Source of the DNA: CBDCMJ01 sp965218875
GTDB lineage: Bacteria > Chloroflexota > Dehalococcoidia > Lucifugimonadales > UBA3495
Length of the DNA stretch: 64,000 nucleotides
Assembly (NCBI GenBank): GCA_965218875.1
Contig: OZ244707.1
Span: forward strand, 248,001-312,000
Direction: 5' to 3'
Made by a program: the position numbers and the translations under genes. Each line of letters begins with the position of its first letter. The stretch's first letter is position 1. The notes below the pieces were generated by a model. It saw only the letters and a list, made by a program, of their open reading frames with translations. It had not been told where the DNA came from and did not search any database. Below, piece after piece: positions 46,382 to 54,763 of this stretch.

Positions 46382-47320
46382 ATGTTGATTTCGAATACCC
46401 CGGAACCGGTCATTGAGGTGCGAGGACTACGCAAGTCTTACGGGAAGATGGAGGCCGTGCGGGGCATCGATCTCCTCGTGTCGAAGGGCGAGGTGTTCGC
46501 TCTCCTCGGTCCCAACGGAGCGGGTAAGACGACGACGGTGGAGATACTGGAGGGGCATCGAAACAGGACCGGCGGCTACGTGTCGGTCCTGGGCCATGAC
46601 CCGGGACGGAACGAACGGGCTCTGAAACAGCGTATCGGCATCGTACTTCAGGCGACGGGCGTGGAGCCGTACTTGTCCGTTGAGGAGACGATAGACGTCT
46701 TCCGGGGATATTTCCCCCACCCGTTGCCGCTGGAGGAGATCCTGGACCTGGTGGGACTGAGGGACCAACGCCGCACCCGCGTCAGACGTTTGTCCGGAGG
46801 CCAACAGCGGCGCTTGGACGTTGCCATCGGGCTGGCGGGAGACCCTGAGTTGCTGTTCCTGGACGAGCCGACCTCAGGGTTCGACCCTTCGGCGCGGCGC
46901 GGCGCGTGGGAAATGGTCTTGGGTCTCAAGGCCCTCGGCAAGACAGTGGTGCTCACGACCCACTACATGGACGAGGCGGAGCACCTGGCCGACAGGGTCG
47001 CCATTATTGTGGAGGGGAAAATCGTGGCCGAGGGCGCTCCCGGCAGACTGGTGCGCCGGGACGGCTCTACGACCATCCGGTTTAGCCTGGCGGCCGATAC
47101 AGCCCCGCCGCCCGAATATTTGGCAGCGGAATCCACGAGCAATGATAGCCGCCGATATACCATCACGACGAACGCGCCGACCCGCAGCCTGCACAGGCTC
47201 ACTAGCTGGGCCGTTGAGCGGGGCATCGAGATGGAGGAACTATCGGTGTCGCCCCCTACGCTGGAGGACCTGTTCGTCGAGCTGGTTCGCCCCACGGAAG
47301 GGAACGGCGGGGAAGAGTGA
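46382..47320 (+). CDS. ABC-2 type transporter ATP-binding protein
   Basis: 312 residues. Walker A GPNGAGKTT, Q-loop IVLQATGVEPYLSV, signature LSGGQQRRLDVAIGL, Walker B LLFLDEPTSGFDP and the H-loop TTHYMDEAEHLADR are all intact. The C-terminal 75 residues are the usual DrrA/CcmA-type extension. It drives export of a drug, lipid or polysaccharide through the permease encoded next; the two genes overlap by four bases (GTGA). Confidence 0.93.
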   Translation: MLISNTPEPVIEVRGLRKSYGKMEAVRGIDLLVSKGEVFALLGPNGAGKTTTVEILEGHRNRTGGYVSVLGHDPGRNERALKQRIGIVLQATGVEPYLSVEETIDVFRGYFPHPLPLEEILDLVGLRDQRRTRVRRLSGGQQRRLDVAIGLAGDPELLFLDEPTSGFDPSARRGAWEMVLGLKALGKTVVLTTHYMDEAEHLADRVAIIVEGKIVAEGAPGRLVRRDGSTTIRFSLAADTAPPPEYLAAESTSNDSRRYTITTNAPTRSLHRLTSWAVERGIEMEELSVSPPTLEDLFVELVRPTEGNGGEE

Positions 47321-48090
47321 GGGCACTCGCGCTCGCCTTGAGGCAGATCAGGTACGAGAACACCGCCTTTTGGCGCAATCCCGTGGCCGCGTTCTTCACC
47401 TTCGTCTTTCCCCTGTTGTTCCTGGTGATTTTCAACCTGCTGTTCGGCAACAACGAAATACAGCTCGAAGGCGGGACGGCGAACACGTCCACCTTCTACG
47501 TTCCGGGCATTGTCGCATTGTCGATGGTCTACGCCTGCTACAACCATGTTGCCGTCAGCGTGTGCTTTTCCAGGGAGCAGGGAGTGCTCAAGCGCATCCG
47601 CGGCACGCCGCTGCCCAGCGGGTCATTCCTGTTCGGCAGGGTCGCCCACGCGACACTCGTGTCGGTCCTGCTGGTGGCGATCGTGACGGGGGCTGGGGTG
47701 TTGTTCTACGACGTAGATGTCCCTTCCAACACCCTGCCCGCCTTCCTGGTGACACTAGCCTTGGGGGCGGCCACTTTTTGCGCCCTTGGGCTGGCAACCA
47801 CGGCGGTCATACCCAACGCGGAGGCATCCCCGGTAGTGGTCAATGGGTTGACGCTGCCGCTACTGTTCATATCGGATGTGTTCATCCCGCTACGGAACGC
47901 CCCTGTGTGGCTCACTACCATCGCGGACGTTTTCCCGGTGAAACATTTTTCATCGGCGATGCATACGGCGTTCAATCCGTTCGAGACGGGAGCGGGCTTC
48001 GAATGGGTGCACTTGCTGGTCATGGCCGGGTGGCTCACGGGTGGGTTGCTGATTGGCGTGCGGTTCTTCCGCTGGGAACCCCGCCGCTAG
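47317..48090 (+). CDS. ABC-2 type transporter permease
   Basis: 257 residues from GTG 47317, translationally coupled to the ATPase. Six hydrophobic segments with the ABC-2 signature region: FPLLFLVIFNLLFG near the start, REQGVLKRIRGTPLPSGSFLFGRV (the conserved RExGtlkrlrgTPl motif), and FISDVFIPLRNAPVWLTTIADVFPVKHFS toward the end. Forms the membrane part of the exporter; substrate unknown. Confidence 0.92.
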   Translation: MRALALALRQIRYENTAFWRNPVAAFFTFVFPLLFLVIFNLLFGNNEIQLEGGTANTSTFYVPGIVALSMVYACYNHVAVSVCFSREQGVLKRIRGTPLPSGSFLFGRVAHATLVSVLLVAIVTGAGVLFYDVDVPSNTLPAFLVTLALGAATFCALGLATTAVIPNAEASPVVVNGLTLPLLFISDVFIPLRNAPVWLTTIADVFPVKHFSSAMHTAFNPFETGAGFEWVHLLVMAGWLTGGLLIGVRFFRWEPRR

Positions 48091-48171
48091 ACGACCCTCA
48101 CGGCGTCCCCGCGAAGCCCTCCGCCCACCGGAAGGCCCCGTGCCCTGCCTGGGGCCGGTTGACCTTTCCCC

Positions 48172-49830
48172 GTGGGTATGAAAGAATCTGGGCTAGTTTC
48201 GCGCTGGAATCCTCTCCCGGGTGCCGGTAACGGATCGGCAGCCGCGCCCGGCGGCCGATTGCGCAGGAACCAGGGACGCCGTTGCCAGTCGTCCCCAGGG
48301 GTCACGGAAGCGGGTTTGGCCACGAAAGCGCCCGTGTGGGGCAAGGAACACCTGAAGCGGCTGGCCCAGCGGGAGATGGGCGACTACAACCTCGTCGTCG
48401 TTTCCAACCGGCAGCCGTACATTCACCAGTTCGTAGAGGGCGAGCTCAGCTACGCCGCGCCGGCCAGCGGCCTCATCACCGCCCTTGACCCGCTGATGCA
48501 GGAGTGCGGCGGCACCTGGGTCGCCTACGGCGGCGGCCAGGGAGACTGGTACGCCGTAAACGACCAGAACAAGATCATGGTCCCCCCGGACGACCCAACC
48601 TACACCCTGCGGCTGGTCTGGCTCACCGAGGAGCAGGAGCAGGGCTACTACTACGGGTTCTCCAACGAAGCGCTGTGGCCCCTGTGCCACAACGCCTACA
48701 CCGAGCCTATCTTCGACGCCGGCGCATGGGACATGTACCGGACAGTCAACCAGGTCTTCGCCGAGCACGTCCTGGACGAAATCAACGGCAGGCCCACGGC
48801 GGTCTTCACCCAGGACTACCATCTGGCCCTGCTGCCCCGCCTGATCCGGGAGGCGGACCCCAACGTAATCACCGGGCAGTTCTGGCACATTCCCTGGCCG
48901 AGCCCCGAAATTTTCCGCATCTGTCCCTGGCAGCACGAGCTTTTGGACGGGATGCTGGGGAACGACCTGCTCGGCTTCCACATCGGAGACCACTGCAACA
49001 ACTTCCTGACCACCGCCGCCCGGGCCTTGGCCGGGCAGGTGGACGAGGAGTACAACGTGGTCCACTACCGGGGCGAGCACACCATCGTCCGGCCCTTTCC
49101 CATCAGCGTCGACTTCGAGCAGATATCTGAGGACGCCAATAGCTACTACGTCACCGAGGAGATCGACCGCCTTACTGAGGAGCTGAACCTGGGCGGCATG
49201 ATCATCGGCCTGGGCATCGACCGCATAGACTACACCAAGGGAATCCCGCACCGGCTCCGGGCCGTGGGCCGCTTTCTGGAAAAGCACCCGGAATACGTGG
49301 GCAAAGTGGTGTTCATCCAGGCCGGCGTTATGAGCCGGACCAACATAGAGGCCTACCAAGCCCTGTCGGATCAGATCGACCAACTCCTTGACGAGATAAA
49401 CGGGCGGTTCGGCAGGCGCGGGTGGCAGCCCATCATCTACTTGCCCGACGACCTGCCCAACCTGTCCCTGCTGGCCCTGCGGAGGCTCGCCCGGTTTTGC
49501 GTGGTCAGTTCTCTCCACGACGGCATGAACCTGGTGGCCAAGGAGTATGTCGCCAGCCGGTTCGACGAAGACGGCGTGCTGATCCTGAGCCCGTTCACCG
49601 GGGCCGCCTTGGAATTGACCGACGCCTTGATAGTGAACCCATACGCCACGGAGCAATTTGCCGACGCTATCTGCGCCGCCATGGAGATGCCCCCGGAAGA
49701 GCGGCGGGCCCGCATGGTCAACATGCGTTCCGTGGTGGAGGAGAACAACATCTACAAGTGGGCGGCACGGATGTTGGTGGAGCTTATGCAGGGTACGCGC
49801 CCTTCCCGCAGACCCGTCAGGGCCAGGTGA
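48172..49830 (+). CDS. otsA: Alpha,alpha-trehalose-phosphate synthase
   Basis: GT20 enzyme making trehalose 6-phosphate from a sugar nucleotide and glucose 6-phosphate. Motifs in order: VVSNRQPY, TAVFTQDYHLALLPRLI, GQFWHIPWPSPEIFR, GFHIGDHCNNF, GLGIDRIDYTKGIPHRL, SSLHDGMNLVAKEYVASR, LSPFTGAALEL. The family similarity starts about residue 70 of the longest frame (552 residues from GTG 48172). The first 65 residues are Gly/Arg-rich and unlike OtsA, so the true start may be downstream, for example ATG at about 48376. Next to otsB and a HAD gene, so trehalose is made as an osmoprotectant, in keeping with the betaine importer nearby. Confidence 0.92.
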   Translation: MGMKESGLVSRWNPLPGAGNGSAAAPGGRLRRNQGRRCQSSPGVTEAGLATKAPVWGKEHLKRLAQREMGDYNLVVVSNRQPYIHQFVEGELSYAAPASGLITALDPLMQECGGTWVAYGGGQGDWYAVNDQNKIMVPPDDPTYTLRLVWLTEEQEQGYYYGFSNEALWPLCHNAYTEPIFDAGAWDMYRTVNQVFAEHVLDEINGRPTAVFTQDYHLALLPRLIREADPNVITGQFWHIPWPSPEIFRICPWQHELLDGMLGNDLLGFHIGDHCNNFLTTAARALAGQVDEEYNVVHYRGEHTIVRPFPISVDFEQISEDANSYYVTEEIDRLTEELNLGGMIIGLGIDRIDYTKGIPHRLRAVGRFLEKHPEYVGKVVFIQAGVMSRTNIEAYQALSDQIDQLLDEINGRFGRRGWQPIIYLPDDLPNLSLLALRRLARFCVVSSLHDGMNLVAKEYVASRFDEDGVLILSPFTGAALELTDALIVNPYATEQFADAICAAMEMPPEERRARMVNMRSVVEENNIYKWAARMLVELMQGTRPSRRPVRAR

Positions 49831-49876
49831 TCCCTGCTTGGGAAAGGACCCTGTCCGCCGCGGACCGCCAGGGGTC

Positions 49877-50659
49877 ATGCCTCACCTCCTAAACGTATGG
49901 CCTGGCATAGGCCGACGCCTAGGTAACGCCTCGCAAGTGCTGTTGATGCTGGACTACGATGGGACCCTGGCCCCTATCGCCGCCCGGCCGGAACTGGCCG
50001 CCATTCCCCCGGAAACCAGGGAGTCCATGGTGCGGCTGAGCGGCGACGGCAGGCACGTGATCGCCGTCATTAGCGCCAGGGCACTGGAGGACGTGAGCGC
50101 CAGGGTGGACGTGGAAGGCGTGATCTACGCGGGCAACCACGGCCTGGAGATGCGTGGTCCCGGGTTGGACTTTGTCCACGCCGAGGCCCTGCAGCGGAAA
50201 GGTGCCGTGGACGAAGCGTACCGGGGTTTGGAGCAGGGGTTGGCCCACCTGCAAGGCGCGTTCGCCGAGCACAAGGGTTTGAGCCTTACCGTGCATTACC
50301 GCCTGACGCCCGAGGAGCAGGTCGGGCCGGTGAAGGCCGCCGTCGAGGAAGCGACGGCCCACCTGGTGGCGGCTGGGTCGTTGATGGTGTCGCCGGGGAA
50401 GAAGGCACTGGAAGTGCGCCCCCGAGTGGATTGGGACAAAGGCCGGGCCATCTCGCTGATTCAGGCCAGGCATCCCCAGGCGGCGCAGGCCATGTACTTT
50501 GGCGACGACATTGGCGACGAGGCCGGCTTCCTGGCGGTGCAAAGCGCCGGAGGGATGGGAGTGTACGTGGGCCCCGCGCGCGACGCCACCGCCGCGGAGT
50601 ACCGGGTGGACTCTCCCCACGAGGTGGGGGAAGTCCTCCGCCTGATGGGCCGGATTTAG
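49877..50659 (+). CDS. otsB: Trehalose-phosphatase
   Basis: 260 residues from ATG 49877. HAD motif I is MLDYDGTLAPI with both Asp residues, motif II is VIAVISARALEDV, the substrate loop has IYAGNHGLEMRGPG, and the acidic motif is YFGDDIGDEAGF. It dephosphorylates trehalose 6-phosphate made by the enzyme encoded 46 bases upstream. Length is typical for bacterial OtsB. Confidence 0.93.
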   Translation: MPHLLNVWPGIGRRLGNASQVLLMLDYDGTLAPIAARPELAAIPPETRESMVRLSGDGRHVIAVISARALEDVSARVDVEGVIYAGNHGLEMRGPGLDFVHAEALQRKGAVDEAYRGLEQGLAHLQGAFAEHKGLSLTVHYRLTPEEQVGPVKAAVEEATAHLVAAGSLMVSPGKKALEVRPRVDWDKGRAISLIQARHPQAAQAMYFGDDIGDEAGFLAVQSAGGMGVYVGPARDATAAEYRVDSPHEVGEVLRLMGRI

Positions 50660-50667
50660 GCGCCTCC

Positions 50668-51405
50668 ATGATCAAAGCAGTCTTGTTCGACTTCTACAAC
50701 ACCCTGGTCAGATTCTGGCCTCCCCTGGACGAGGTCCAGCAGGCCGCCTGCCAGGAGCTGGGCATCACAGTTTCCAAGCACGCCATTGGCCGGGGCTATG
50801 CCGCCGCCGACGTTTATTTCAACCAGGAAAACGCCGATGACCCCATCGCGTTGCGCCCTCGCGGCGACCGCCAGGAGTTTTTCGCCAGATACGAGCAGAT
50901 CATAATGGAGACCGCCGGGGTGCCCGTCTCCCTGGAGCTGGCCCGGCAGATCTGGAACCTGGCCCTATCCGTGCCCAAGGACTTCGTTCCCTTCGAAGAC
51001 GCGATTCCTGCGCTGGCGGCGCTGGACTCCCAGGGTTACCAGCTGGGTATCTTGTCCAACCTGAGGCGGGACGTGGACCAAATGTGCCGGCAGTTGGGGC
51101 TGTCGCGTTACCTGAAGTGCTGCATCAACGCCACCGACGCCCACGCCGAAAAACCCCACGCCCCTATCTTCCTGGCCGGGCTGGAGCAGATGTCCACGGA
51201 CCCGGAGGAGACCGTCCACGTGGGTGACCAGTACAACGCCGATGTCCTGGGAGCCCGCGCTGTGGGCATCTACCCGGTGTTGCTGGACCGGGACGGGTGG
51301 AACTCCAACGTCGAGGACTGCCCCAAGATTGCGAGCCTGTCCGAGCTCAACGGCCTTCTCGCCGAGGCTCCCCGTTCCCTGACCGTCAACTACTACCCGC
51401 CCTAA
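50668..51405 (+). CDS. HAD-superfamily hydrolase (haloacid dehalogenase-like, DxY motif)
   Basis: 245 residues from ATG 50668, eight bases after the otsB stop. Motif I is LFDFYNTLV: Asp nucleophile followed by Tyr where phosphatases have a second Asp, the pattern of L-2-haloacid dehalogenases and some HAD-IA relatives. Motif II is GILSNLRRDV, with a Lys-bearing AEKPHAPIF and the acidic HVGDQYNADVLGARAVG. The end of the gene (RSLTVNYYPP) is the first unit of a 58-base tandem repeat that runs on beyond the stop. Confidence 0.88.
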   Translation: MIKAVLFDFYNTLVRFWPPLDEVQQAACQELGITVSKHAIGRGYAAADVYFNQENADDPIALRPRGDRQEFFARYEQIIMETAGVPVSLELARQIWNLALSVPKDFVPFEDAIPALAALDSQGYQLGILSNLRRDVDQMCRQLGLSRYLKCCINATDAHAEKPHAPIFLAGLEQMSTDPEETVHVGDQYNADVLGARAVGIYPVLLDRDGWNSNVEDCPKIASLSELNGLLAEAPRSLTVNYYPP

Positions 51406-51515
51406 CGCGCCCCTCTCCGGAGAAGCTCCCCGTTCTCTGACCGCCAACTACTACCCGCCCTAACGCGCCCCTCTCCGGAGAAGCTCCCCGTTCTCTGACC
51501 GCCAACTACTACCCA
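51367..51515. repeat. 58-bp tandem repeat, about 2.6 copies, starting inside a gene
   Basis: Units begin at 51367, 51425 and 51483 with GCTCCCCGTTC. The first includes the last codons and stop of the HAD gene; the third breaks off after AACTACTACCCACG, a motif that recurs once more at about 51541. The spacing is exact. There are no unique spacers, so it is not a CRISPR array. The remaining space to 52137 contains only the short repeats at 51710-51829. Confidence 0.85.
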
Positions 51516-51709
51516 CGCTGTACACGCCTTCCCCTGGGCACGAACTACTACCCACGCCGTACGCACCCTCCCCCGGTCCCCCGCGTTGCCCCCGCGCCTG
51601 GCTACTACAGCCCTGCGCTCCCCCCTTTTCATCGCCTTTACGCTGCCTCCACAAGGTCATAGTGATTCCCGGCGCCTGCCCCCGCCATTCCGACAGAACC
51701 TCCGTTCCT

Positions 51710-51829
51710 GTCATTCCGCTGGAGCTCAGCGACGAGGAATCCAAAATGCATCGCCGGAAGCCCCGGCTGTCAGGCACGGGCCGCCCGACAGCTAGGGGCT
51801 TTAGATTCCTCGGCTGCGCTCGGAATGAC
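51710..51829. repeat. Inverted pair of GTCATTCCG-type repeats
   Basis: GTCATTCCGCTGGAG..GACGAGGAATCC at 51710-51742 faces AGATTCCTCGGCTGCGCTCG.. at 51803-51829. Same family and similar spacing as the pair at 3138-3256. Partial copies of TCGGAATG..AGG follow to about 51910. Confidence 0.7.
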
Positions 51830-52137
51830 AGGGTGGCGCTGGGGATGACAGGGGCTCACTCGGAATGGCAGGGGCGCGCCCGGAAGGCAGAGGCCAACTC
51901 GGAATGGCATCGTGACGCTGAGGAAGATGTCGGGTGAGTGCGCCCAGCACGGCATGGGCGCGCACATCCCGCATGACGTTTGGGGCGTCCGCCGTGACAT
52001 GACGGGAAAATCAAAAGACCTGACCTGCCAGCCCGCTGGCCCCGCCCGTTGACAGGGTAATGCGGCGCTGATAGACTCCGCGGCGTCGCCAGGTCCTGCC
52101 CGGGGCCACGACAAGAAGGAAGCCGGAGATTGAGCAA

Positions 52138-52770
52138 ATGACCCAATCCCACAACTCCGCAGAAGAAGCGCAGGAGCGCGTGAGGTTGGCCATTTGGTAC
52201 GACTATATTTGACCCTGGTGCTACGTGGGCCTGGAGCGGGTCCACAAGCTGGCCCAGGAGTACGAGATAGCCGTGGAGGGGCGGGCTTATCTGCTCCGTC
52301 CGGAGACCCCCAAGGAGGGAGCGGCCCGTGCGCCCCGGCCCGGGGAGACCGAGGATGAACTGGCCGAGCCCCTGCGGAGCCAGGCAACCGGCGCCGGCCT
52401 GATAATGCGACCGCCTTCAGTCACTCCCAACACCATGTACGCCCTGGAAGCCACGGAATACGCCCAGCAGCAGGGCAAATTCCTGGAGTTTCACGACGCG
52501 GCCTACCGGGCTATGTGGGAACACCGGCAAGACCTGGGCGACCTGGCGGTCATCGAGGAAATCAGCAACGGGGTCGGTCTGGACACCCCTGAGTTGCTAC
52601 AGCGGTTGGAAAGCCAGCACTACACGTCCACGGTGATGGCGCAGTACCAGGAGGCGCTGCACTATGGCGTCAACGGCATCCCCACCTTCCTGGTAGGCAA
52701 CCTCCTGTTCACCGGCGCCCAACCCTACGAGGTCTTCAAGATGGCCATGGACCGCGTCCTGGCCGACTGA
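52138..52770 (+). CDS. DsbA/FrnE-like thiol oxidoreductase, probable selenoprotein (UGA at codon 25)
   Basis: Frame of 211 codons from ATG 52138 with a single internal stop, TGA at 52210-52212, and a normal stop at 52770. Across the TGA the protein reads IWYDYI-[UGA]-PWCYVGLERV. FrnE/DsbA relatives have a CPWCYxG active site in this place, so UGA falls on the first, nucleophilic Cys and would make a U-P-W-C redox pair (Sec25, Cys28). The rest is an intact thioredoxin-fold protein with a helical insert and the cis-proline motif VNGIPTFLV (Pro182). A stable hairpin begins 13 bases after the UGA. No other damage is seen, which favours selenocysteine over a pseudogene. The Sec machinery is not in this window. 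Confidence 0.82.
52225..52245 (+). promoter_or_regulatory. SECIS-like stem-loop downstream of the UGA
   Basis: GTGGGCC (52225-52231) pairs fully with GGTCCAC (52239-52245), with one G-U pair. The seven-base loop TGGAGCG starts 20 bases after the UGA and has G at its second and third positions. Bacterial SECIS elements need an apical loop about 16-37 bases from the UGA with a G among the first two loop bases, so this fits. Confidence 0.7.
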
Positions 52771-52824
52771 CCCTGCCGGTCTTGCCCGGGGGCAGACCCT
52801 CTAACAGATGAAAGACGCCGCCGT

Positions 52825-52840
52825 GCCCCTATAAAGGGGC
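52825..52840. terminator. Short hairpin between convergent genes
   Basis: GCCCCT-ATAA-AGGGGC lies between the stops of the selenoprotein gene and the ABC exporter operon. It has no T run, so termination activity is uncertain. Confidence 0.35.
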
Positions 52841-52858
52841 CATAGAGAGCCGGGGCGC

Positions 52859-54763
52859 CTAGCCCAGCCCGGGAGCGGCGCAGTCGGGTCCCGCCGCCAA
52901 GCCGTCCAAAGCCAGACCGTAGTTCACCGCGTACAGCCGGGCGTAGACGCCACCAGTTTCCAGCAAGTCTTCGTGCCGGCCGGTCTCCACCAACCTCCCC
53001 TGGTCCAACACCACTATCTTGTCGGCGTTGCGGATGGTGGACAGCCGGTGGGCGATGACTATGGAGGTCCTATTCCGCAGGACCCGCTTCAGCGCGGCCT
53101 GAATGAGCAGCTCGGTGTGGGTATCTATGTTGGCGGTGGCCTCGTCCAGGATGATGATACGGGGGTCCCCCACGATGGCCCTGGCGAAGCTCACCAGTTG
53201 GCGCTGCCCCACGCTGAGGTTAACCCCTCGTTCCGCCAACACGGTGTCGTACCCGTTCTCCAGGGCCACGATGAAATCGTGCGCTCCCACGGCCTGGGCC
53301 GCTTGGACCACCTCCTCGTCGGTGGCGTCCACGTGGCTATACCGTATGTTGTCCCGCACGGTGCCGGAGAATAAGTACGGCTCCTGCAGCACCATGCTCA
53401 TCTGTTGCACCAGGGAGCGGCGGGTAACCTGCCGGATGTCGTAGCCGTCGACGGTTATCCTGCCCTTGGTCACGTCCGCGAACCGGTGGATGAGGGTGAC
53501 CAGGGTGGTCTTGCCCGCCCCGGTCGAGCCGACCACCGCCACGTTCTCGCCGGGAAGGATGTCCAGGTCCACGTCCTTGAGCACGTCCACACCCGGCACG
53601 TAGTGGAAGCTCACGCCCTCGAACCGGATCCGACCCTTGAGCGGAGGCGCGTCGACGGCGTCGGCGGCATCAGCCACCTCGGGCTTGAGGTCCAGAACCT
53701 CGAAGATGCGGACCCCCGCCGCCATGGCCCGCTGCAACTGGCTGTATTGCATCGTCAGGTGGCGGATGGGCTCGAAGAAGCGCTGGATCCACAGCGCGAA
53801 GGCCACCAGCACCCCCCATTCCACCGCCCCTCCCTGGGCCAACATACCCCCAGCCAGGACCACGCCGAAACCCATACCGATGCCGATCAAGGTTTCCACC
53901 AGGGGTTGCAGAGCGCCGGAAAAACGGCTTGCCTCCAGGTTGGCGTTCAGGTGCTCGGCGTTGAGCGAGTCGAAGTGGTCGAGATTGGCTTGCTGGCGGT
54001 TCAGGCTCTCCACCACGCGGACCCCGGTTATGTTCTGGTTATACTCGCCGTTGACCATGGCAATGGCCCGGCGTATGCGCATGAACGAATGGCGGGCGAA
54101 GCGCTGCCAATATCCCAGCACCAGGAACAGCACCGGGACGATGCTGAGGGTGACCAAGGCCAGCTGCCATTCGATGATCAGCATCATGGTTACTATGCCC
54201 AGCAGGATCAGGACGTCCGAGAAGCTCTGGACGATCAACTCGAAGGTCTCCTGGAGCTGGAGCACGTCGCTTTGGCTCCGCGACATGATGCGGCCCACCG
54301 GCGTCCGGTGGAAGAAGGAGGGGGATAGAGACTGGAGGTGGTTGAACATGCCGGTGCGCAGGGAGTACAGGATGCCCTGTCCCACCTTGGGCATGAAGAC
54401 CAACTGGGTGTAGTTGGCGGCGAAGTGCATCAGGGCAACGCCCACGAAGCCCCCGCCCACCACGTGCAACCGCCACATGAGGCCGTCGTTGATGGCCCAG
54501 TTGATGCCGAACATCATGAGCAACGGTATGGTCACGTTGCCCAGGGTGTACAACAACACCCCGGCTATGCTTATCAGCACGTCCTTCTTGTAAGGCTTGG
54601 CGTAGCTGGCCAGCCTGGTCACCACCCGGTGATCGTACACCCTGCCGGCGATGCTCTCGTCGGTGAGGTTGTCCATGTTGGGACTGTGGACCCCACCCGA
54701 CTGGAGGCCGCGCATGCCGCCCATCATGCCGCCGAACCCGCCCCCTGGACTGGCCTCGCGCAT
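52859..54763 (-). CDS. ABC exporter half-transporter, subunit 2 of a heterodimer
   Basis: 634 residues: a six-helix membrane domain (about 50-340) and an ATPase domain. Walker A GSTGAGKTT and Walker B IIILDEATANID with the catalytic Glu are normal, but the signature is LSVGQ rather than LSGGQ. The N-terminus is extended and Gly/Met-rich. Its start directly abuts the TAG stop of the partner gene. In heterodimeric exporters the altered signature of one subunit faces the altered Walker B of the other, and that is what is seen here. Exports lipids or drugs; substrate unknown. Confidence 0.92.
   Translation of the reverse strand: MREASPGGGFGGMMGGMRGLQSGGVHSPNMDNLTDESIAGRVYDHRVVTRLASYAKPYKKDVLISIAGVLLYTLGNVTIPLLMMFGINWAINDGLMWRLHVVGGGFVGVALMHFAANYTQLVFMPKVGQGILYSLRTGMFNHLQSLSPSFFHRTPVGRIMSRSQSDVLQLQETFELIVQSFSDVLILLGIVTMMLIIEWQLALVTLSIVPVLFLVLGYWQRFARHSFMRIRRAIAMVNGEYNQNITGVRVVESLNRQQANLDHFDSLNAEHLNANLEASRFSGALQPLVETLIGIGMGFGVVLAGGMLAQGGAVEWGVLVAFALWIQRFFEPIRHLTMQYSQLQRAMAAGVRIFEVLDLKPEVADAADAVDAPPLKGRIRFEGVSFHYVPGVDVLKDVDLDILPGENVAVVGSTGAGKTTLVTLIHRFADVTKGRITVDGYDIRQVTRRSLVQQMSMVLQEPYLFSGTVRDNIRYSHVDATDEEVVQAAQAVGAHDFIVALENGYDTVLAERGVNLSVGQRQLVSFARAIVGDPRIIILDEATANIDTHTELLIQAALKRVLRNRTSIVIAHRLSTIRNADKIVVLDQGRLVETGRHEDLLETGGVYARLYAVNYGLALDGLAAGPDCAAPGLG

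Noticed and set aside
48100..48180. Promoter TTGACC...AAGAAT before otsA
   Set aside because: The -10 match is only three of six and the true otsA start is uncertain, so I did not list it.
51367..51515. Possible CRISPR array
   Set aside because: The 58-bp units are contiguous with no unique spacers, and no cas genes are near.
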